DNA of 64,000 bases, taken from positions 1 through 64,000 of the forward strand of contig DASTTY010000073.1 in NCBI GenBank assembly GCA_035759925.1, given 5' to 3'. Shown piece after piece: positions 50,041 through 58,526 of this stretch (the first letter of the stretch is position 1; each line of letters begins with the position of its first letter). The notes under the pieces were generated by a model. The model was not told where the DNA came from. It made no database searches and saw only the letters and a list, made by a program, of their open reading frames with translations. This DNA comes from RHKX01 sp035759925 (GTDB lineage: Bacteria; Actinomycetota; Thermoleophilia; Solirubrobacterales; 70-9). The position numbers and the translations under genes are program-made.

Positions 50041-52065
50041 ATGCCAAGACCGGTCAAGTCAAATCAGCGCTACATGCCGGGCCTCGACGGGCTGCGCGCG
50101 ATCGCCGTGCTCGGGGTCATCGCCTATCACCTGAACTTCGGCTGGGCCCCGGGAGGACTGCTCGGCGTCGGCGTCTTCTTCACCCTCAGCGGCTATCTGA
50201 TCACCGACATCCTGCTCGGCCAGGTCGAGCGTGGCGGCATCCGGCTCGGGCAGTTCTGGCTCGCCCGCGCCCGGCGCCTGTTGCCGGCGCTGTTCCTGAT
50301 GCTGATCGTCGTCCTCGCCTGGGTGACGGTGTTCGGCCCCCACCAGCCGACGGACTTCCGGATGGCGGCGGCATCCGCGGCCGCCTACTTCAACAACTGG
50401 TGGCTGATCTTCCACGACGTCTCGTACTTCGCCCAGTTCGAGGCGCCGGGGCCGCTCAACCATCTCTGGTCGCTCTCGGTCGAGGAGCAGTTCTACATCG
50501 TCTGGCCGTTCCTGGTCGTGCTCGGGGTCCGCCTGATTCCCGAGGTGAGGGCGCCCGGCGGGGTACGGCCGCGGCTCGGCATCGCAATCATCGGTCTCGC
50601 CCTCGTCTCGACGATCTTGATGGCCGTCCTCTACAAGCCGGGCATCGATCCGTCCCGGGTCTATTACGGGACCGACACCCGCGCGCTCGAGCTGATGGCC
50701 GGCGCCGCACTGGCGACGATCTGGCCGAGCCGACACCTGCGGGGCCGCGTCACCCCGGGGGCCCGGCGGACGATCGACTATGCGGGCGCCGTCGGTCTCG
50801 GGGTGATCGCGCTGATGTTCTGGCGCTCGACCGAGTTCTCGCCGTTCCTCTATCGGGGCGGATTCCTCGTCCTCTCGCTCGCGACCGTGCTCGCGGTCGC
50901 GGCGATGGCGCATCCGGCGACCCGGCTCGGGCCGATCGTCGGCTGCCGGCCGATGCGATGGATCGGCCAGCGCTCCTACGGCATCTACCTGTGGCACTTC
51001 CCGATCATCGTCCTGACGACGCCCGACGGGGCGGACGGGGTGGACCTGCCGCGGGCCGTCCTCCAGGTCGCGGCGACGTTCGCGGTCGCCGCCCTCTCGT
51101 GGACCTACGTCGAGAACCCGATCCGCCACGGCGCCCTCGGCCGGCTCTGGCGGCGCTGGCGCTCCGGCGAGTTCCGCCGCCGCCGGATCAGCCGCCCCGC
51201 CTGGGCCGGGATCGCGGCGTCAGCCGCGGTCGTCGCCGCCGCGTTCGCCGGCCTCGCCGGCGTCAACGCGGGACCGAGCCAGGCCGAGGGGCCGGGGAAC
51301 ATCTCGGTCGCGACGACGCTCAGCGACAGCGCTGCCGACACCACCGAGATCAAGAACCGGACGACCTGCGACTCGGTCGTCCACATCGGCGACTCGACGT
51401 CGGAGGGCCTCGTCTCCTCCGACTACCTGCCGAAGACGAAGGATCAGATCGCCGCCCAGTACGGACGGGTCGGCGCGACGACCCAGCATCTCGAGGTCTC
51501 CGGCGCCCGTTCGATCTACGAGCGCTTCGAGGGCCAGCCGAACGCCGAGGAGGTTGCGGCCGCCTGGAAGCAGAAGGGCTTCGACGGCTGCTGGGTGCTC
51601 GCGCTCGGCACCAACGAGGCGGCGAACGTCTCCGCCGGGTCGTCGGTCGGCTACGACGAGCGGATCGCGAGCATGATGAAGGTCACCGACGGCGACCCGG
51701 TGCTGTGGGTCAACGTGCGCTCGCTCGTCACCGACGGCGGCCCCTACGACAGCTCGAACATGCAGAGCTGGGACAAGGCGCTGCTCGCCGCCTGCGAGCG
51801 TTACCCGAACATGCGGATCTACGACTGGGCCGACGAGGTCAAGGACAAGTGGTTCATCGACGACGGCATCCATTTCACGACGCCCGGATACCGCCAGCGC
51901 AGCAAGCGCATCGCCGACGCCCTCCTCAACGCGTTCCCCGCTGGCGGTGAGGTCGACAACCCGGACAATGCCGATTGCCTGGTCAGCTCCGATCGCAGCG
52001 ATTCCGCTGCTACCACCTCGGCCGCGACCGACGCGACCAGCGATACGAGCACGACGAGCGGCTGA
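50041..52065 (+). CDS. OafA/YrhL-type acyltransferase fused to SGNH domain
   Basis: A 674-residue membrane O-acyltransferase. The N-terminal acyltransferase-3 domain (about 10-370) starts YMPGLDGLRAIAVLGVIAYH, with the essential His, and contains LNHLWSLSVEEQFYIVWPF and SYGIYLWHFP among about ten membrane helices. A further helix leads to an extracytoplasmic SGNH domain (about 440-640; HIGDSTSEG, LGTNEA, DDGIHFTTPGY). Such fusions O-acetylate surface polysaccharide or peptidoglycan. The Thr/Ser/Asp tail is low complexity. Confidence 0.9.
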   Translation: MPRPVKSNQRYMPGLDGLRAIAVLGVIAYHLNFGWAPGGLLGVGVFFTLSGYLITDILLGQVERGGIRLGQFWLARARRLLPALFLMLIVVLAWVTVFGPHQPTDFRMAAASAAAYFNNWWLIFHDVSYFAQFEAPGPLNHLWSLSVEEQFYIVWPFLVVLGVRLIPEVRAPGGVRPRLGIAIIGLALVSTILMAVLYKPGIDPSRVYYGTDTRALELMAGAALATIWPSRHLRGRVTPGARRTIDYAGAVGLGVIALMFWRSTEFSPFLYRGGFLVLSLATVLAVAAMAHPATRLGPIVGCRPMRWIGQRSYGIYLWHFPIIVLTTPDGADGVDLPRAVLQVAATFAVAALSWTYVENPIRHGALGRLWRRWRSGEFRRRRISRPAWAGIAASAAVVAAAFAGLAGVNAGPSQAEGPGNISVATTLSDSAADTTEIKNRTTCDSVVHIGDSTSEGLVSSDYLPKTKDQIAAQYGRVGATTQHLEVSGARSIYERFEGQPNAEEVAAAWKQKGFDGCWVLALGTNEAANVSAGSSVGYDERIASMMKVTDGDPVLWVNVRSLVTDGGPYDSSNMQSWDKALLAACERYPNMRIYDWADEVKDKWFIDDGIHFTTPGYRQRSKRIADALLNAFPAGGEVDNPDNADCLVSSDRSDSAATTSAATDATSDTSTTSG

Positions 52066-52077
52066 GGCCGTCGACGG

Positions 52078-53202
52078 CTACCGCTTCTTGAAGTAGGCCC
52101 AGCGGTCGTAGAGGCCGAGCGCGACCTGGAGGGTGTCGCCGCGGACCTTGCTGCTGCCGCGGCTGCCGATCAGCTTCGCGGTGACGATCCGCGGGCTGTC
52201 GCCCCGCTTCAGGACCTTGATTCGCCGCAGCCGTCCGTCGACGTAGGGGCCGAGGCGCGAGTCCATCTCACGCTGCGAGAAGCGGAACGTCCAGCGGTGC
52301 TGAGGTGAGTAGCGGTCGTAGGGATCTTTGACGCTCTCGTAGTAGGGGACCTTCGGGCCGCCGAGGAAGCGTGACTCGGTGCGGCCGCCCGAGGAGGAGA
52401 AGTAGGTGGCCTGGATCACCTTGCCGTGGTACGTGACGACCTGGTGACGGGTCGCCTTCACGGCGCGGTTCGTCCGCTTCGATTCGAGCTTGACGCCGCC
52501 ATAGACCTGGGTCCGGGTGTCGGAGTAGATGTCGAAGGCCTTGCCACCGACGTCGGTTGAGAGGGCGATCGAGCGGATCGCCACCGCGAACGCCTCCAGC
52601 GTCTGCTTCGGCCAGTCGGGCGGGATCTCGCCGGGCAGCGAGCCGCGCACGTAATCCTCGACGTCGAGGCGGTTGACGACGAGCAGGCCTCCGGAGCCGC
52701 CCGGTACAACCTCGAGCGCCCCGCGATAGGTGCCGACGCCGTGGATGTCGATCGTCTTCCCGCCCTTGGCGTGGAGCCGCTTGCCGCAGCCGGCGAGCCG
52801 CTTGCCGGCACCCGAGAGCAGCCGCACCTCAGCGCCGCGGCGCTGCGCGCGGTAGGTCTTGCCGGGCTTCAGCCGTCGCTTGCAGGCCTTCGTCGCGCCG
52901 TCGAACTTGACGTCGCCGGAGCGCGTCGCGAGGAGGACGCGGACCCGGTTCGAGCCGCGATCCTTCTCGACCCGGACCCGGCGGTAGTAGTGGCCGATGA
53001 TCCGCTTGTAGCCCCAGCCGTGCTTGCCGTACCCGTAGGCGCCCCAGGCGCCCATGCCGACGCCGTGGCCGTAGCCGGCTCCGCGGACGATCCAGGTCTT
53101 CGCACCGGCGGGGGCGGCGGTGGCCGCGAAGGCTCCGGCGACGACGAGCGCGGCGAGGAGCGCCGCGGCGCTCCGCCTCACCCACGTCCTCGCGCCCTCC
53201 AT
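52078..53202 (-). CDS. SpoIID/LytB-domain secreted protein
   Basis: A 374-residue exported protein from ATG 53202 (GGGAAG upstream, classical signal peptide); a GTG at 53256 is an alternative. GAGYGHGVGMGAWGAYG is a SpoIID hallmark, here near the mature N terminus, and the core SpoIID domain includes NRLDVEDYVRGSLPGEIPPDW, YFSSSGGRTES and YYESVKDPYD. SpoIID proteins are glycan-strand lytic transglycosylases; in non-sporulating actinobacteria they are presumed wall-remodelling enzymes. Divergent from the riboswitch-controlled Rpf-like gene. Confidence 0.85.
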   Translation of the reverse strand: MEGARTWVRRSAAALLAALVVAGAFAATAAPAGAKTWIVRGAGYGHGVGMGAWGAYGYGKHGWGYKRIIGHYYRRVRVEKDRGSNRVRVLLATRSGDVKFDGATKACKRRLKPGKTYRAQRRGAEVRLLSGAGKRLAGCGKRLHAKGGKTIDIHGVGTYRGALEVVPGGSGGLLVVNRLDVEDYVRGSLPGEIPPDWPKQTLEAFAVAIRSIALSTDVGGKAFDIYSDTRTQVYGGVKLESKRTNRAVKATRHQVVTYHGKVIQATYFSSSGGRTESRFLGGPKVPYYESVKDPYDRYSPQHRWTFRFSQREMDSRLGPYVDGRLRRIKVLKRGDSPRIVTAKLIGSRGSSKVRGDTLQVALGLYDRWAYFKKR

Positions 53203-53278
53203 CGTGTCGATCTTCCCTGGCAGGTCTCGGTCTCCTTCCGTCGAAGGCTCCAACACAGATCGTTTCCTAACGATTTGC

Positions 53279-53284
53279 TAACGT
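53279..53284 (+). promoter_or_regulatory. Possible -10 element (TAACGT) of the riboswitch transcript
   Basis: TAACGT lies 16 bases before the predicted 5' edge of the riboswitch, a sensible spacing for transcription start. A small hairpin ATCGTT/AACGAT at 53259-53274 is just upstream. Confidence 0.3.
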
Positions 53285-53300
53285 GCCGCCACCTGCTGAG

Positions 53301-53429
53301 TCAGCCGCGCTCATATTCCGCGGCTGAGCGGGGGACCCGAATGTTGGGGCGAGTCCTGGTCCATGCCAGGTAGCGCAAGCTCTTTTGCGCGAGCCCGTCA
53401 GCTAACCCCGCAAGCGCCGAAAAGAGCGG
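53301..53429 (+). ncRNA. ydaO-type (cyclic di-AMP) riboswitch
   Basis: The conserved core elements occur in order: CTGAGCGGGGGACCCGA, then TTGGGGCGAGTCC, a variable stem, and GAGCCCGTCAGCTAACCCCGCAAGCG followed by a GAAAAGAG tail. This is the pattern of ydaO/yuaA leaders found before cell-wall hydrolase genes in actinobacteria. In this class c-di-AMP binding usually switches expression off. It lies directly upstream of an Rpf-like gene, which fits perfectly. Edges are approximate. Confidence 0.88.
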
Positions 53430-53437
53430 AGTTGCAC

Positions 53438-53878
53438 TTGTCTTACAACATCACCGGGCCGTCCTCGAGGTTGCGAACGATCCTCGGCGCGCTCACCCTG
53501 GCCATCCTGATCGCGGCGATGCTGATCGCGGCCGGCAGCGCGGCGGCGCGCGGCGGCGGCATCGGCACCGATCCCGGCGCCCGCAACAGCGACGGCAACG
53601 CGACGCCAGCGAAGTACGACCGGCTCTGGGACAAGGTCACGCGGAAGAACAAGCGTTGGGCAAATCGTGTCGCTCACTGCGAGTCGGGCAAGGACCCGAA
53701 CGCCGTTGCGCTGAAGGGCCGCTACCGCGGCGCCTTCATGTTCACACGCGACGCCTGGAAGACCTCGCCGAAGTCGCCGGGCGGAGACCCGATCGACTAC
53801 TCATACCGGACCCAGGCGGTGGTCGCCGTCCACCTCAAGAAGCGCGACGGCACCAGGCCCTGGCCGGTCTGCGGCTAG
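53438..53878 (+). CDS. Resuscitation-promoting-factor-like secreted transglycosylase
   Basis: A 146-residue exported protein. The start is TTG 53438, with GGAG six bases before it; the ATG at 53363 lies inside the riboswitch and is rejected. A membrane or signal segment (about 13-33) is followed by a linker and a C-terminal Rpf/transglycosylase-like domain: WANRVAHCESGKDPNAV (catalytic Glu82), RYRGAFMFTRDAWK, and the end TRPWPVCG. It should cleave peptidoglycan glycan strands. The c-di-AMP riboswitch ties it to turgor/wall signalling. Confidence 0.85.
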   Translation: MSYNITGPSSRLRTILGALTLAILIAAMLIAAGSAAARGGGIGTDPGARNSDGNATPAKYDRLWDKVTRKNKRWANRVAHCESGKDPNAVALKGRYRGAFMFTRDAWKTSPKSPGGDPIDYSYRTQAVVAVHLKKRDGTRPWPVCG

Positions 53879-53900
53879 ACGGCCGATCCCGACTATCTGA

Positions 53901-54953
53901 TCAGGTGGTCCGCTTGTTGTCCGGCTCGGCGCGCGGCTCGAGCTGGATCTCCTTGTCGGCGCGCGGCACGCCGGCGTCGAGCTCGCGGCTGCGCTCGCGC
54001 TCGGCGTTCAGCTCCATCCCGAACAGCAGCGCCAGGTTCGAGATCCAGACCCAGATGAGCAGCGTCACGACTGCGCCGAGGCTGCCGTAGGTCTTGTCGT
54101 AAGCGCCGAAGTTCGCGACGTAGAACGCGAAGGCGGCCGAGGCGACGATCCAGACGAGCACGGCGATCACGCTTCCCGGGGTGATGAACTTGAATCCCGG
54201 GACCTTCACGTTCGGAGCCGTGTAGTAGATCAGCCCGACCATGAAGATCAGCACCGCGAGCAGGACCGGCCACTTGGCGATGTCCCAGATCGTCAACGCC
54301 GTGCTGCCAATGCCGATCGAGTCGCCGACCGCCTGCACGATCGGCCCGGTCAGGACCAGCGCGAGCGCAACCAAAGCGAAGAGGATGATCAGCAGCAGCG
54401 TGACGCCGATCTGAAGCGGCCGCAGCTTGACGAAGCCACGTCCCTCGGGCGTCTCCCAGACGATGTTCGACGCCCGCATGAACGCGCCGACGTAGTTCGA
54501 GGCCGACCACAGGGCAATCCCGAGGCCGACGAAGAACATGATCCCGGCCGCCTGTCGGTTCTCGGTCAGCGACTGGATCGGGCCGGAGAAGGTGTCGGCC
54601 GCCGACTGCGGGCCGATCTGGGTGACGATGTCGGTCAGCTGCCGCGTCGTCGTCTCCGGGTCGCCGAAGATCCCGACGATCGAGACGAGCGCGATCAGCG
54701 CCGGGAACAGCGACAGCAGGCCGTAGTAGGTCAGCGCCGCCGCCCAGTCGGTCATGTTGTCCTCGCTGAACTCGAGCGCCGTTTTCTTCAGCGTCGGCCA
54801 GGCTCCCGTCCGCGGATCGGTGCCCTCCGGCTCGTAGTCGGCGCGGCGCGGCGCGACCCGCTCGCGGACCTCCTCGCGCTTCTCGCGGCGCTCCTCGTCG
54901 GCGTCGGCATCGCGGCCCGGCCGTTCGGTCGCAGTCGTGTGATCGTCGTTCAT
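53901..54953 (-). CDS. YihY/BrkB-family membrane protein
   Basis: A 350-residue inner-membrane protein with a 60-residue charged N terminus, six membrane segments and a charged tail. DWAAALTYYGLLSLFPALIALVSIVG, GFKFITPGSVIAVLVWIVASAAFAFYV and YGSLGAVVTLLIWVWISNLALLFGMELNAE are family marks. Once called ribonuclease BN, the family is now thought to be transporters; substrate unknown. Confidence 0.9.
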   Translation of the reverse strand: MNDDHTTATERPGRDADADEERREKREEVRERVAPRRADYEPEGTDPRTGAWPTLKKTALEFSEDNMTDWAAALTYYGLLSLFPALIALVSIVGIFGDPETTTRQLTDIVTQIGPQSAADTFSGPIQSLTENRQAAGIMFFVGLGIALWSASNYVGAFMRASNIVWETPEGRGFVKLRPLQIGVTLLLIILFALVALALVLTGPIVQAVGDSIGIGSTALTIWDIAKWPVLLAVLIFMVGLIYYTAPNVKVPGFKFITPGSVIAVLVWIVASAAFAFYVANFGAYDKTYGSLGAVVTLLIWVWISNLALLFGMELNAERERSRELDAGVPRADKEIQLEPRAEPDNKRTT

Positions 54954-55072
54954 CTCTCCATCCCCCCTTGCGGCTGAGTCGGAGGACGACTACCCCTGAA
55001 GACAAGCTTCAAGCGCGCCTCCGGGCCTGCTGATCGTGAGCTCCCGCTCTCTAGCGAGCCGCACGATCCAGC

Positions 55073-55372
55073 TCAGGGCGACAGCTCGCGGGCGCTGCGG
55101 AGGTCCGCCGCGCCGGCGTCGATTGCACGCGAGGCGTCGGCGAGCGCACGGCCGGCCGGTGCCCGGCGGCGGGCGGACGAGGGCCGGGTGCGGTTCGAGG
55201 GCGCGCCGTCAGCCTTGGCCTGTGCCGGGAGCACGTCGATGGCCGCCCGAAGGTGGAGCAGGCGGATGCCGAGGAGCCGAGCCTCGATCGCCGCCGTGAC
55301 GGACATGCCCTTGGCAAGGCTCTGGTCGCGGCTCAGAGCCACGCGGATCGGTCCGCTGGACCGACCAGCCAT
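55073..55372 (-). CDS. Small basic protein of unknown function
   Basis: A 99-residue frame with a strong GGAGG five to six bases before ATG 55372. The first half (RVALSRDQSLAKGMSVTAAIEARLLGIRLLHLRAAIDV) looks like amphipathic helices; the second is Ala/Arg-rich. It follows the 55386 gene by 13 bases in the same direction, so it may be the fourth gene of that unit. No family recognised. Confidence 0.45.
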   Translation of the reverse strand: MAGRSSGPIRVALSRDQSLAKGMSVTAAIEARLLGIRLLHLRAAIDVLPAQAKADGAPSNRTRPSSARRRAPAGRALADASRAIDAGAADLRSARELSP

Positions 55373-55385
55373 CGGCGCCTCCAGC

Positions 55386-55514
55386 TCAGCGCTGCTGCTC
55401 GAGCCGTTGGGATGCGCGCTGGACCAACTCTGCGAGCTCGTCATACCGCTCCCGTCCGGCCCGGGACCCCAGCACGTAGCCGATCCCGAGCATGAGCAGA
55501 CTCGTGATTCTCAT
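55386..55514 (-). CDS. YtxH-like microprotein (42 residues)
   Basis: Starts MRITSLLMLGIGYVLGSRAG and continues RERYDELAELVQRASQRLEQQ. One short membrane-like helix with the VLGSRAGRERYDEL pattern is common at the start of YtxH-like proteins of actinobacteria. The ATG overlaps the stop of the upstream gene (ATGA), strong support that it is translated. Function unknown; presumed membrane peptide. Confidence 0.7.
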   Translation of the reverse strand: MRITSLLMLGIGYVLGSRAGRERYDELAELVQRASQRLEQQR

Positions 55515-55843
55515 GCGTTGTCACGTTTGCGCAGCGACGACACACCGGCGCTGGCCGCAGTTACGCCGGCGACACCGGCGGCCACCGCCAGTGCCGGCTT
55601 GCCGGCCTTCTTGAACGGAGCGGCGGCCCTCAGAGGAAGGCCGCCCCCGTGCTTCGTCGGATGGGCCATCGAACGGAGGTCGAATGCCTGGAACTGCTCG
55701 CCCGCCTTCCGCCCCTGCTCCGGGCTGGTCGCTCCCGCGACCGCCGACTCGATCGCGCGGCCAGCGGCCGCCTTCAACATCTGCTGTCGTTCGAGCGTCT
55801 CGAGGAGACGCTCGAACTTGGTCTTCCTCTCAAACAGCTTCAT
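55511..55843 (-). CDS. Small helical protein with C-terminal membrane segment
   Basis: A 110-residue protein from ATG 55843 (AAGGA eight bases before). MKLFERKTKFERLLETLERQQ is amphipathic, AAAGRAIESAVAGATSP follows, and a hydrophobic Ala/Val segment (about 82-100) is near the end. It overlaps the YtxH-like gene. It lies after the coiled-coil gene and is probably in the same operon. Not recognised. Confidence 0.6.
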   Translation of the reverse strand: MKLFERKTKFERLLETLERQQMLKAAAGRAIESAVAGATSPEQGRKAGEQFQAFDLRSMAHPTKHGGGLPLRAAAPFKKAGKPALAVAAGVAGVTAASAGVSSLRKRDNA

Positions 55844-55889
55844 CGCATTCGTCCTTTCCACTCCGGTTGCTGACGGCTCGCCGACGCGT

Positions 55890-56867
55890 TTAGGAGGCCC
55901 GGCTCGACGCCCGCTTGATCGCGGTCACGAGCTCCCGCTTGCTCATCTTCGAACGTCCCCGAACATCGATCGTCGCGGCGAGATCGAGGAGCTCATCCTT
56001 GGTCTGGGAGGCGAGGTCGCCGTTGCCCCCGCCGTTGTTGCGGAGTTGGCGCACCGTTTCCTTCGCGGCCGTCGTGGATTCCTCACGGATCTGTTCGGCA
56101 GTTTCGACCCGGCGCTCCGCGCCCTTGGCTTGCTCCTCCGCCTCAGCGGCGAGCTCATGGGCCTGGCGCTGAGCCTCCTCGGCGGCCTGGCGCGCGGCCT
56201 CCTCCGCTTCGTCGGCAAGCCTGCGCGCCTCGGCGAGCTGGTGGGTCGCCTCCTCCATCGCCTTTTTCGCCCGCGCCTGTGCTTCCTCGGCGTCCTTCTG
56301 GGCCTCCCGTGACTCGGCCTGAACGCGGTCGCGCACGGACCGGATCTCCGCATCGGCCTCCTCACGGGCCTCTTCGCGCCGGCGATTGACCATCTCCTCG
56401 GCTTCGCGCTTCGCATCGGCCTCGCGCTCGGCGACCAGGCGATCCCCTTCCTGCTTCGCCTCCTCGACCTGATCGCTGCCGTCCTCACTCACCTGTTTGG
56501 CGTGCTCGGAGCGTCGCTGCGCATCTTCGGCCAACTCGAGCGCCTCCGACTCGGACTCCTGGGCCTCCTCGGCGGCCCGGCGGGCACGACTCATCCGTGC
56601 CTCGACCGAGTCGTCGTGGCGGGCGCGGCGCATCCGCCGACCGACGGAATCGTCCGCCGTCAACGGGGCCGCCTCGACCACGGAGTCCTTCATGCTCCGG
56701 ATCCGCGCGCGCGCCGAGTGCTTGACCTCCTCCGCCCGCTCGGTCCCGCCCGACCCGGAATCCGACGGCTGAACCTTGGACAGCAGCCAAGCTGCGTTCG
56801 ATGGAAGCTCTTTCAGGCCTGACTTCGCTTGTTCCGAAATCCAGTGCGCTGCGTGAATGCGTGCCAT
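55890..56867 (-). CDS. Long coiled-coil protein with Rho_N-type C terminus
   Basis: A 325-residue protein. After a 50-residue N-terminal region (RIHAAHWISEQAKSGLKELP) it is almost entirely charged heptad-type coiled coil, rich in Glu, Ala, Arg and Gln (about 75-265). The C-terminal 38 residues, DELLDLAATIDVRGRSKMSKRELVTAIKRAS, match the Rho N-terminal/SAP-like fold that binds nucleic acid in other proteins. GAGGAG precedes the ATG. No signal or membrane helix. Scaffold or nucleoid role possible; unproven. Confidence 0.7.
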   Translation of the reverse strand: MARIHAAHWISEQAKSGLKELPSNAAWLLSKVQPSDSGSGGTERAEEVKHSARARIRSMKDSVVEAAPLTADDSVGRRMRRARHDDSVEARMSRARRAAEEAQESESEALELAEDAQRRSEHAKQVSEDGSDQVEEAKQEGDRLVAEREADAKREAEEMVNRRREEAREEADAEIRSVRDRVQAESREAQKDAEEAQARAKKAMEEATHQLAEARRLADEAEEAARQAAEEAQRQAHELAAEAEEQAKGAERRVETAEQIREESTTAAKETVRQLRNNGGGNGDLASQTKDELLDLAATIDVRGRSKMSKRELVTAIKRASSRAS

Positions 56868-56904
56868 ACGGCTCTCCTCGCTGGACGGGCATTCATGCCC
56901 TTAT

Positions 56905-56930
56905 CAAAGACCGCGGAACGGTCCGCTTTG
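56905..56930. repeat. Inverted repeat in the divergent gap
   Basis: CAAAG-ACCG (56905-56913) pairs with CGGT-CCG-CTTTG (56919-56930), with a 3-base bulge. It lies between the coiled-coil gene and the FAD oxidase gene, which diverge, so an operator is possible. Confidence 0.3.
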
Positions 56931-57080
56931 CTCACTCTCCTCGCCGGCCCCGTCGGGACCAGTGCAGGCTCGCTTACCCCTCCGGTCCAGCGCTAAACCG
57001 CGTCATCGGACGGGCCAAGCTCGACGACCCAACGTTTCCCTCTCAGGCCGCCAAGCCCCGCGACTACGATCCGGACAACC

Positions 57081-58511
57081 GTGCCGACCGCCTGGCCCGA
57101 CACCCCGCCGACGGCTGCGGAGCGCGCCGCCTATGCGGAGGCCGTCCCGCGCCCGTTCTGGCTCGAGCGGCGGACCGATCCGGTCGTCCACCCGGCCCTC
57201 GATGGGCGCGCCGAGGCCGACCTCTGCATCGTCGGCGGCGGCTTCACCGGCCTCTGGGCGGCCGTCCATGCGAAGACGCGCGATCCCGATCGGAACGTGA
57301 TCCTCGTCGAGGGCGACGCGATCGGCGAGGGCGCCTCGGGCCGCAACGGCGGCTTCCTCTCGTCGTCGATCACGCACGGGATCGGCAACGGCGTCAGTCA
57401 CTTCCCCGACGAGGTCCAGACGCTCGAGCGGCTCGGGCTCGCGAACTTCGACGGGCTGCGGGCAGACCTCGACCGGCTCGGGATCGACTGCGACTTCGAG
57501 GCGAGCGGCGAGATCGCGGTTGCGGTCGAGCCCCATCAGGTCGCCCCGCTCGCCGAGGAGGCGGAGCTTTTGCGGACATATGGGCACGACGTCGAGCTGC
57601 TCGACGCCGACGGGATCCGCGCCGAGGTCGACTCGCCGACCTACCTGGGCGCCGTCTGGGACCGGACCGGTGCGGCGCTGGTCGATCCCGCCAAGCTCGC
57701 CGACGGCCTCGCCGCCGCCGCGACGCGGCTCGGGGTCGCGATCCATGCCGGCACCCGGATCGATTCGCTGGAGCGGGATGGAGCCGGCGTCCGCCTCGCC
57801 GCCGCGGGCGGGGCCGAGGTCCGCGCCCGACGGGCGCTGCTGGCGACGAACGCGTTTCCGCCGCTACGGCGGGCGCTGCGCCGCTACATCGTTCCCGTCT
57901 ACGACTACGTGCTGGTCAGTGAGCCGCTCACCGCTGAGCAGCTCGAGTCGCTCGGCTGGCGCAACCGGCAGGGGATCAGCGACACCGGCCACCAGTTCCA
58001 CTATTACCGGCTGACCGACGACAACCGGATCCTCTGGGGCGGCTTCGAGGCGGTCTATCGCTTCGGCGGCCCGGTCGATCCGTCCCTCGACGTCGACGAG
58101 GAGACGTTCGCTCTGCTCTCCCAGCACTTCTTTGCGACCTTCCCGCAGCTCCGCGGCATCCGCTTCACCCACAAGTGGGGCGGGGCGATCGACACCTGCA
58201 GCCGCTTCTCGGTCTTCTTCGACACCAGTCACGACGGGCGGGTCGCCTTCGCCGGCGGCTATACCGGGCTCGGCGTCGGCTCGTCGCGGTTCGGCGCCGC
58301 CGTCGCGCTCGACCTCCTCGACGGCCGCCACAGCGAGGCGACCGATCTCGGCTACGTCCGCAGCAAGCCGGTGCCGTTCCCGCCCGAGCCGCTGCGCTGG
58401 GCGGTCGTCCAGCTCACCCGCGGGCGGCTCGCCGCCGCCGATCGCAAGGGCGGCAGGCGCGGCCTCTGGCTCCGCACCCTCGACCGACTCGGCCTCGGCT
58501 TCGACAGCTGA
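57081..58511 (+). CDS. DAO-family FAD-dependent amine oxidase
   Basis: A 476-residue flavoenzyme. The dinucleotide fold is DLCIVGGGFTGLWAAVHAKTRDP (about 47-69) with VILVEGDAIGEGASGRNGGF, the pattern of gamma-glutamylputrescine oxidase (PuuB/OrdL) and related secondary-amine oxidases. The C-terminal AFAGGYTGLGVGSSRFGA is the second FAD block. A polyamine-derived substrate would link to the binding protein and amidase at 41-43 kb; this is inference. GTG start with TACGAT 10 bases upstream. Confidence 0.86.
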   Translation: MPTAWPDTPPTAAERAAYAEAVPRPFWLERRTDPVVHPALDGRAEADLCIVGGGFTGLWAAVHAKTRDPDRNVILVEGDAIGEGASGRNGGFLSSSITHGIGNGVSHFPDEVQTLERLGLANFDGLRADLDRLGIDCDFEASGEIAVAVEPHQVAPLAEEAELLRTYGHDVELLDADGIRAEVDSPTYLGAVWDRTGAALVDPAKLADGLAAAATRLGVAIHAGTRIDSLERDGAGVRLAAAGGAEVRARRALLATNAFPPLRRALRRYIVPVYDYVLVSEPLTAEQLESLGWRNRQGISDTGHQFHYYRLTDDNRILWGGFEAVYRFGGPVDPSLDVDEETFALLSQHFFATFPQLRGIRFTHKWGGAIDTCSRFSVFFDTSHDGRVAFAGGYTGLGVGSSRFGAAVALDLLDGRHSEATDLGYVRSKPVPFPPEPLRWAVVQLTRGRLAAADRKGGRRGLWLRTLDRLGLGFDS

Positions 58512-58526
58512 TCAGAACCGGTCAGA

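Noticed and set aside
53363..53437. Upstream ATG start for the Rpf-like protein
   Set aside because: The ATG is inside conserved riboswitch sequence; TTG 53438 has a proper GGAG and leaves a normal signal peptide.
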